Assembly: GCA_045640525.1 (NCBI GenBank)
Contig: JAZUFE010000002.1
Location: forward strand, 1-64,000
Direction of reading: 5' to 3'
Length of the DNA stretch: 64,000 nucleotides
Source: JAILLW01 sp045640525
Lineage (GTDB): Bacteria; Bacillota; Clostridia; Lachnospirales; Lachnospiraceae
The notes beneath the pieces were generated by a model, which saw nothing but the letters and a program-made list of their open reading frames with translations, was not told the origin of the DNA and did not search any database. How positions within the stretch are numbered: the stretch's first letter is position 1; the number at the start of each line of letters is the position of its first letter. The translations under genes and the position numbers were made by a program. This document shows, piece by piece, positions 59,811 through 64,000 of this stretch.

Positions 59811-60059
59811 ATCGAAAACATATTAACACCAATTTCAATAATTGTACAATTAATGTGTCGTCAAGGATTGCATAGTGAAATCCGATGACCCCTTGCACAG
59901 CACTTGCAGCACGTCTCATTTGGACTTGGGGATAGCACCAAAGCCGGCGTTGAAAAGTGATTGATTTAGACCGCTTACTGGCTTTTACTGGCTGATTCAA
60001 TCCGATATATGGTATAATCAGTTTATTATATACATTTATGGAGAAAGGATGTGTGACGT
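59811..60059. other. Intergenic region with promoter for the Hint-domain gene
   Basis: The only clear signal is an extended -10 box, TGGTATAAT (60010-60018), about 42 nt before the start at 60060. There are also a direct repeat of TTACTGGCT (two copies near 59975 and 59985) and a single TTTGGACTT near 59919 that recalls the repeat arms found elsewhere. No gene. Confidence 0.5.
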
Positions 60060-61532
60060 TTGTTTAAAAGACTTCTGATTATAATTGCTTCTTTGATGAT
60101 GACTGTAGGCTTGAGCGTAGCGGCATGTGCGGATGAACCGAGAATAGAAAACGGTGTTATGTATTTGGACGCAGCCCAGAATAATAACATTATTGTGTAC
60201 GGTCAGGCTTTGGAAATTGAAGGAGTGGGAATTGCTGACATTTCACCTTTGGTGATGGGTCAAACCATTGATGTTCAGGTGAACGGAGACATGTTTACCA
60301 ACATATCGGAAATTGTAATAACAAAGGGCGGTATGTTGAATAAGGTGGTATTGGACGAAGGATCGTATATTGTGACAGCGCCTTTGTCACTTACCGATAC
60401 GGTTCTTGATATCAAAACTGCTTTGGCCGGAATACAGGCTGAGCTGAACAGCTTTCAGCAGGCGGCTGTGACACTGGACGCCAAGGCGTTGACATACAGA
60501 ATAGGTAAGAAAGGTCGGATAGAAACCATTGAAGGTAATCATGACTGGATGCTTGGTAAGTCAGAGGTAAAGATATACTCATATCAAACCAAAGCGGAAG
60601 AAATAGCTACGGAAGAATGGGCCAGACAGCAGGCCGCATTTGTTACCGAGGATACATATTATACAGTAAGCTTTGATACGAAGGGTAAGGTAGAGCCCAT
60701 TCCGTCGCAAAGGGTTAAGGCCGGAGGACATGCGACTCAACCGTCGAGTCTGACTCCGTATGAACAAGGAGATTTCTTGGGATGGTTTACGGATTCGGAT
60801 TGCACTGATTCATGGGATTTTGAAGAGGATGCAGTTACTTCGGATATCACACTGTATCTTGGCTGGAGTAATCAGTGTCTTGCGGCCGGAACTCTTGTGA
60901 CAATGGCGGACGGTTCTTTGAAACCGATAGAAGAAATAAAGTGCGGCGATATGCTCAGAACCTTCGACCATGAAACCGGAGAGATTTCGTCTTCGCATGT
61001 CTGCTATATTTGGGCTTCGGAAGATGCCGAGGGAGCTTTCCGTCTTGATTTTGAAAATTCGGTAAGCGTTACGGTTGTTGAAGAACACGGTTTCTACGAA
61101 AAAGAGAGTAAAGGCTATGCTTTCATTAATCAAAAGAATGTCGGAAACTATATAGGACACAGTTTTTATCATGCAGATACAGGTTCGTGGCTTAAGCTTA
61201 CAGGCTACGAAATTCTTGATAAGAAGGTAGATTCATATTCTATTATAACATCACAGCACTTTAATACTGTTTCGGAGGGAATGCTTTCGATGGATGACGG
61301 TACAATAAGTGCATTGGTGAAAATTTTTGAATATGATGATAATCTAAAGTATGATCCGATACGTAAGGCGGCCGATATTGAGAAATGGGGATTGATGCCG
61401 CGCGAAGCTTTGGAAGATTATTCCGAAGAGGCTTATATTGATTATGGCTTTAAATATTTCCCGATAGTGGTAGGAAAGGGATTGCTCAGCTGGGAAACAA
61501 TAAATTGTCAATTGATGTTATGCTCTGAATAA
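60060..61532 (+). CDS. Secreted protein with InlB-type repeat and Hint domain
   Basis: A 490-residue protein: signal peptide (1-24, VAACADE), an unrecognised N-terminal region (25-195), one Listeria-Bacteroides (InlB B-type) repeat (about 201-269, ending LYLGW), then a Hint (Hedgehog/intein) domain starting at Cys273 (QCLAAGTLVTMADG, GD near 297) with the block B TxxxxH motif T338-H343. After about residue 405 follows an unrecognised C-terminal part. Hint domains self-cleave; Cys and His are present. The start is TTG 60060 with AAAGGATG upstream. Confidence 0.78.
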   Translation: MFKRLLIIIASLMMTVGLSVAACADEPRIENGVMYLDAAQNNNIIVYGQALEIEGVGIADISPLVMGQTIDVQVNGDMFTNISEIVITKGGMLNKVVLDEGSYIVTAPLSLTDTVLDIKTALAGIQAELNSFQQAAVTLDAKALTYRIGKKGRIETIEGNHDWMLGKSEVKIYSYQTKAEEIATEEWARQQAAFVTEDTYYTVSFDTKGKVEPIPSQRVKAGGHATQPSSLTPYEQGDFLGWFTDSDCTDSWDFEEDAVTSDITLYLGWSNQCLAAGTLVTMADGSLKPIEEIKCGDMLRTFDHETGEISSSHVCYIWASEDAEGAFRLDFENSVSVTVVEEHGFYEKESKGYAFINQKNVGNYIGHSFYHADTGSWLKLTGYEILDKKVDSYSIITSQHFNTVSEGMLSMDDGTISALVKIFEYDDNLKYDPIRKAADIEKWGLMPREALEDYSEEAYIDYGFKYFPIVVGKGLLSWETINCQLMLCSE

Positions 61533-61542
61533 CTCAAAAGCC

Positions 61543-61582
61543 GAAACCGCTGAAATTCGTTGAGAGTTTCAGCGGTTTTCTT
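61543..61582 (+). terminator. Terminator after the Hint-domain gene
   Basis: AAACCGCTGAAA (61544-61555) pairs with TTTCAGCGGTTT (61567-61578), followed by TTCTTG. Confidence 0.8.
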
Positions 61583-61815
61583 GTGCACTTTGCGGCGCAC
61601 ATCAATAATTGATGGAAAATCCCCCTGACTGCCCGCCTTATATATCTTTACCATATGGCGTCATATGTGAAATAATCACAAAAAAGACATATTTGGATAT
61701 GGATTATTTTGTACAAATATATTAAAATGGATAAAGGTTTTTGTTTTATTGCTTAAATAATGCGGACAAAAATTGGTAAAACTGACGAAAATGAAGTTTA
61801 GGAGAGGATTGCGGA

Positions 61816-62904
61816 ATGATTTCAAACCAGATTTTGCAGAGCACAATCGACGGAATGAAGAACATTGCAAGGACGGAATTCGTTGTTTTGGATTCCGAAG
61901 GCAAAGAAGTGGCGACGACCATGCATGAAAGTGTTTCGTTCAGAAACGAAGCAGCGGAATTTGCGAAATCCCCTGCCGATTCGCAGGAGATTAAGGGATG
62001 TCAGTATTTTAAAATTTTCGACGATAACTTGGTTGAATATATTCTTGTGGCGGAAGGAAGCGGAGAAGATGCTTACCTTGTCGGCAAGATGGCGGCTTTT
62101 CAGATTCAGAATCTGTTGGTTGCATACAAAGAGCGCTTTGATAAGGACAATTTCATCAAAAACCTCTTGCTTGATAACTTGTTGCTTATTGATATATACA
62201 GTCGTGCCAAAAAGCTTCATATCGAAACCGATGAGGCCAGAGTGGTAATGATTTTGGAATGCGGTAATTCCAAGGATGTTAATGTTCTCGAATCGGTGAG
62301 AGGATATTACGGTGCCAACAATAATGATTTTGTTACGGCAGTTGATGAGAAGGATATTATCATCGTTAAAGATTTGTCCGAAGGTTCGGCGATGAAAGAT
62401 ATTCAAAAGGCGGCTCAAGGCCTATTGACATATCTTGAAAAGGAAGGTTTGAAAGCTGTTAGAATAGCGTACGGAACGGTTGTTCCGGAAATTAAGGAAG
62501 TCAGCAGATCATACAAGGAAGCCAAGATGGCTATGGAGGTCGGCAAGATTTTCTTTGAAGAAAGAGCGCTTATCGCATACGAAGAGTTGGGAATCGGACG
62601 TTTGATATATCAGCTTCCGCTACCCTTGTGTAAGATGTTCATTAAGGAAATCTTCGGGGATAAGTCGCCGAGTAATCTTGATGAGGAGACTCTTGAAACC
62701 ATAAGTAAATTTTTTGAAAACAGTTTGAATGTTTCGGAAACGTCAAGACAATTGTTTATTCATAGAAATACACTTGTCTATCGTTTGGACAAGCTTCAAA
62801 AGACAACCGGGCTTGATTTGAGAGTGTTTGAGGATGCGATAACTTTCCACATTGCACTTATGGTTGTTAAATATATGAAATATATGGAATCATTTGATTA
62901 TTAA
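61816..62904 (+). CDS. PucR/CdaR-type transcriptional regulator
   Basis: A 362-residue protein. The C-terminal PucR-type helix-turn-helix is clear: FFENSLNVSETSRQLFIHRNTLVYRLDKLQKTTGLDLR (in pieces, about 300-340). The N-terminal and central regions are GGDEF-like in CdaR relatives (about 90-240). It probably senses a metabolite, as CdaR does for sugar acids, and acts on transcription. RBS GGAGAGG precedes ATG 61816. It lies upstream of ftsE, 12 bp apart; linkage to division is accidental or unclear. Confidence 0.85.
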   Translation: MISNQILQSTIDGMKNIARTEFVVLDSEGKEVATTMHESVSFRNEAAEFAKSPADSQEIKGCQYFKIFDDNLVEYILVAEGSGEDAYLVGKMAAFQIQNLLVAYKERFDKDNFIKNLLLDNLLLIDIYSRAKKLHIETDEARVVMILECGNSKDVNVLESVRGYYGANNNDFVTAVDEKDIIIVKDLSEGSAMKDIQKAAQGLLTYLEKEGLKAVRIAYGTVVPEIKEVSRSYKEAKMAMEVGKIFFEERALIAYEELGIGRLIYQLPLPLCKMFIKEIFGDKSPSNLDEETLETISKFFENSLNVSETSRQLFIHRNTLVYRLDKLQKTTGLDLRVFEDAITFHIALMVVKYMKYMESFDY

Positions 62905-62916
62905 GGATGGGCGAAG

Positions 62917-63663
62917 ATGACTTCTAAAGAAAACGGTAAAAGAAAAGGCAAACTTAGACTTAATCCGAACGGTGATATCATCACGTTGGAGAAGGTCAGC
63001 AAATCGTATGCTACGGGAGCACCGGCATTGAACGGTATTGATTTGCGTATTAAAAAGGGTGAATTTGTATTTATTATAGGAGACAGTGGTTCGGGTAAAT
63101 CTACCATGATTAAGCTTCTTTTGCGCGAATTGGTTGCAACGGAAGGAAAGATAATGGTTATGGGAGAGGACTTGACAAGACTTCGCCATCGTAAAGTTCC
63201 GAAATACAGACGTAATTTGGGAATTGTTTTCCAGGATTTCAGACTTCTTAAAGACAGAAATGTATACGAAAACGTTGCTTTCGCCCAAAGAATTATTCAG
63301 GTACCGGCCAAGGAAATTAAACGAAATGTTCCTTCGGTTTTGTCGGTTGTCGGATTGGCGGGTAAATATAAAGCTCGTCCGAGACAATTGTCGGGTGGTG
63401 AGCAGCAAAGAGTTGCAATTGCAAGAGCATTGGTTAACCGTCCGGCTATTCTTCTTGCGGATGAGCCGACAGGAAACCTTGACCCGGATACAACATGGGA
63501 TATCATGAAGCTCCTTGAGAGCATTAACGAAAACGGAACAACCATTCTGATGGTTACTCATAACAGAGAAATAGTTGATGCAATGAAGAAGAGGGTAATA
63601 ACCATGAAAAAGGGTATTATCGTGAGTGACGAAGAAAGAGGTGGCTATAACAATGAAGATTAG
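62917..63663 (+). CDS. ftsE: Cell division ATP-binding protein FtsE
   Basis: A 248-residue ABC ATPase: Walker A IIGDSGSGKST (about 55-65), Q-loop VFQDFRLL, signature LSGGEQQRVAIARAL (about 151), Walker B ILLADEPTGNLD. It carries an N-terminal basic extension of about 20 residues beyond usual FtsE. FtsE-FtsX drives peptidoglycan hydrolase activity at the divisome. It overlaps ftsX by 11 bp. Confidence 0.93.
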   Translation: MTSKENGKRKGKLRLNPNGDIITLEKVSKSYATGAPALNGIDLRIKKGEFVFIIGDSGSGKSTMIKLLLRELVATEGKIMVMGEDLTRLRHRKVPKYRRNLGIVFQDFRLLKDRNVYENVAFAQRIIQVPAKEIKRNVPSVLSVVGLAGKYKARPRQLSGGEQQRVAIARALVNRPAILLADEPTGNLDPDTTWDIMKLLESINENGTTILMVTHNREIVDAMKKRVITMKKGIIVSDEERGGYNNED

Positions 63664-64000
63664 TACATTATTTTATACCATCAAACAGGGTATAGCCAAT
63701 ATTTTCAGAAACAAGTGGTTCTCACTGGCTTCTATAGCAACAATCAGTGCCTGCCTGTTTTTGTTCGGAATCTTCTTCTGTGTGATTTTGAATTTGGAGC
63801 ACATAGTTAAAACTGCCGAGCAGGGTGTGTCCGTAACGGTATTTTTCGATGAGGGAATAACTCAGGAAAGAATAGACGAAATCGGAGCCTTGATTAAAGA
63901 ACGCCCGGAGGTTTTCGGTGAACCTGAGTTCATTTCGGCTGATGCGGCATGGGAGAGCTTTAAAACAGAGTATTTGGGAGAGTATGCAGACGGATTTGCA
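63653..64000 (+). CDS. ftsX: Cell division protein FtsX (partial, runs off the window)
   Basis: Starts ATG 63653 after GAAAGAGGTGG, inside the ftsE end. The visible 116 residues hold a basic N-terminus with NIFRNKWFSLASIATI (about 16-31), the first transmembrane helix, and the start of the extracellular loop with VSVTVFFDEGIT (about 57-68), as in FtsX. The 3' end is outside the window. Confidence 0.92.
   Translation, partial: MKISTLFYTIKQGIANIFRNKWFSLASIATISACLFLFGIFFCVILNLEHIVKTAEQGVSVTVFFDEGITQERIDEIGALIKERPEVFGEPEFISADAAWESFKTEYLGEYADGFA

Overview
The window is a low-to-moderate G+C chromosomal segment of a Firmicute, most probably a member of the Lachnospiraceae (Clostridia). This rests on a type III glutamine synthetase, an alanine/lysine-rich histone-H1-like protein with a DUF6465-type tail, DUF4860 pilin-like genes, an HPr-like protein without its histidine, a CIRCE-controlled hrcA-grpE-dnaK-dnaJ operon, the ireB-ruvX-DUF1292-rnj cluster and the yaaR-holB-ricT-trmN-rsmI cluster. 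There is no rRNA gene and no intact phage or insertion sequence. The species cannot be named from the sequence alone.

Layout. 1-553: end of a tRNA operon (probably Asp, then Val, Thr, Tyr, initiator Met, Phe) with a terminator. 586-6599: transporter, HD protein, a guanylate-kinase-like enzyme, then clamp-loader, RicT and rRNA/tRNA modification genes. 6748-8280: CAP-domain protein and class B sortase. 8284-11894 (minus): one operon for a transglutaminase-like lipoprotein, a GspF/PilC-type membrane protein and four small pilin-like membrane proteins; its promoter appears to give a leaderless mRNA. 12063-18525: LplB-YtcP-LplA type ABC importer followed by uxuA-uxuB, consistent with uptake and breakdown of a uronic-acid sugar. 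18667-21142: tandem receiver protein, QueT with a possible preQ1 riboswitch, an intergenic repeat cluster and a truncated Rpn/transposase-like gene. 21500-37567: translation, sulfur-transfer and RNA-metabolism genes in long tightly spaced operons (prmA-rsmE-nifS-thiI; mtaB; ireB through a PAP2 phosphatase, including GSIII). 37734-43776: H1-like protein, heat-shock operon, endonuclease III. 44395-48541: a tiny membrane protein, VanW-family protein, an Lrp-aminotransferase pair and tRNA-Gln.

48575-54181 differs from its surroundings. It begins with tandem hairpin repeats just after tRNA-Gln, and the genes look more AT-rich by eye: a second, divergent RNase J, then a UbiA prenyltransferase, a HAD phosphatase and a polytopic DUF6044-like membrane protein. 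The last three look like a pathway for making and using a polyprenyl-linked pentose. 54241-64000 returns to ordinary composition: a hybrid histidine kinase, small stress and motility-associated proteins, CvfB-like protein and acyl-ACP thioesterase, a secreted Hint-domain protein, a PucR/CdaR-type regulator and ftsE-ftsX (ftsX runs off the window).

The most striking non-coding structure is a repeat family of 35-bp units bounded by GGACTY and RAGTCC. Five of the six complete units are exactly 35 bp (one is 36), often 37 bp apart, at about 20.1-20.3 kb and 48.7-48.8 kb, with a 45-bp identical fragment at 58.05 kb. All assignments are by reading motifs and context; no database search was run.
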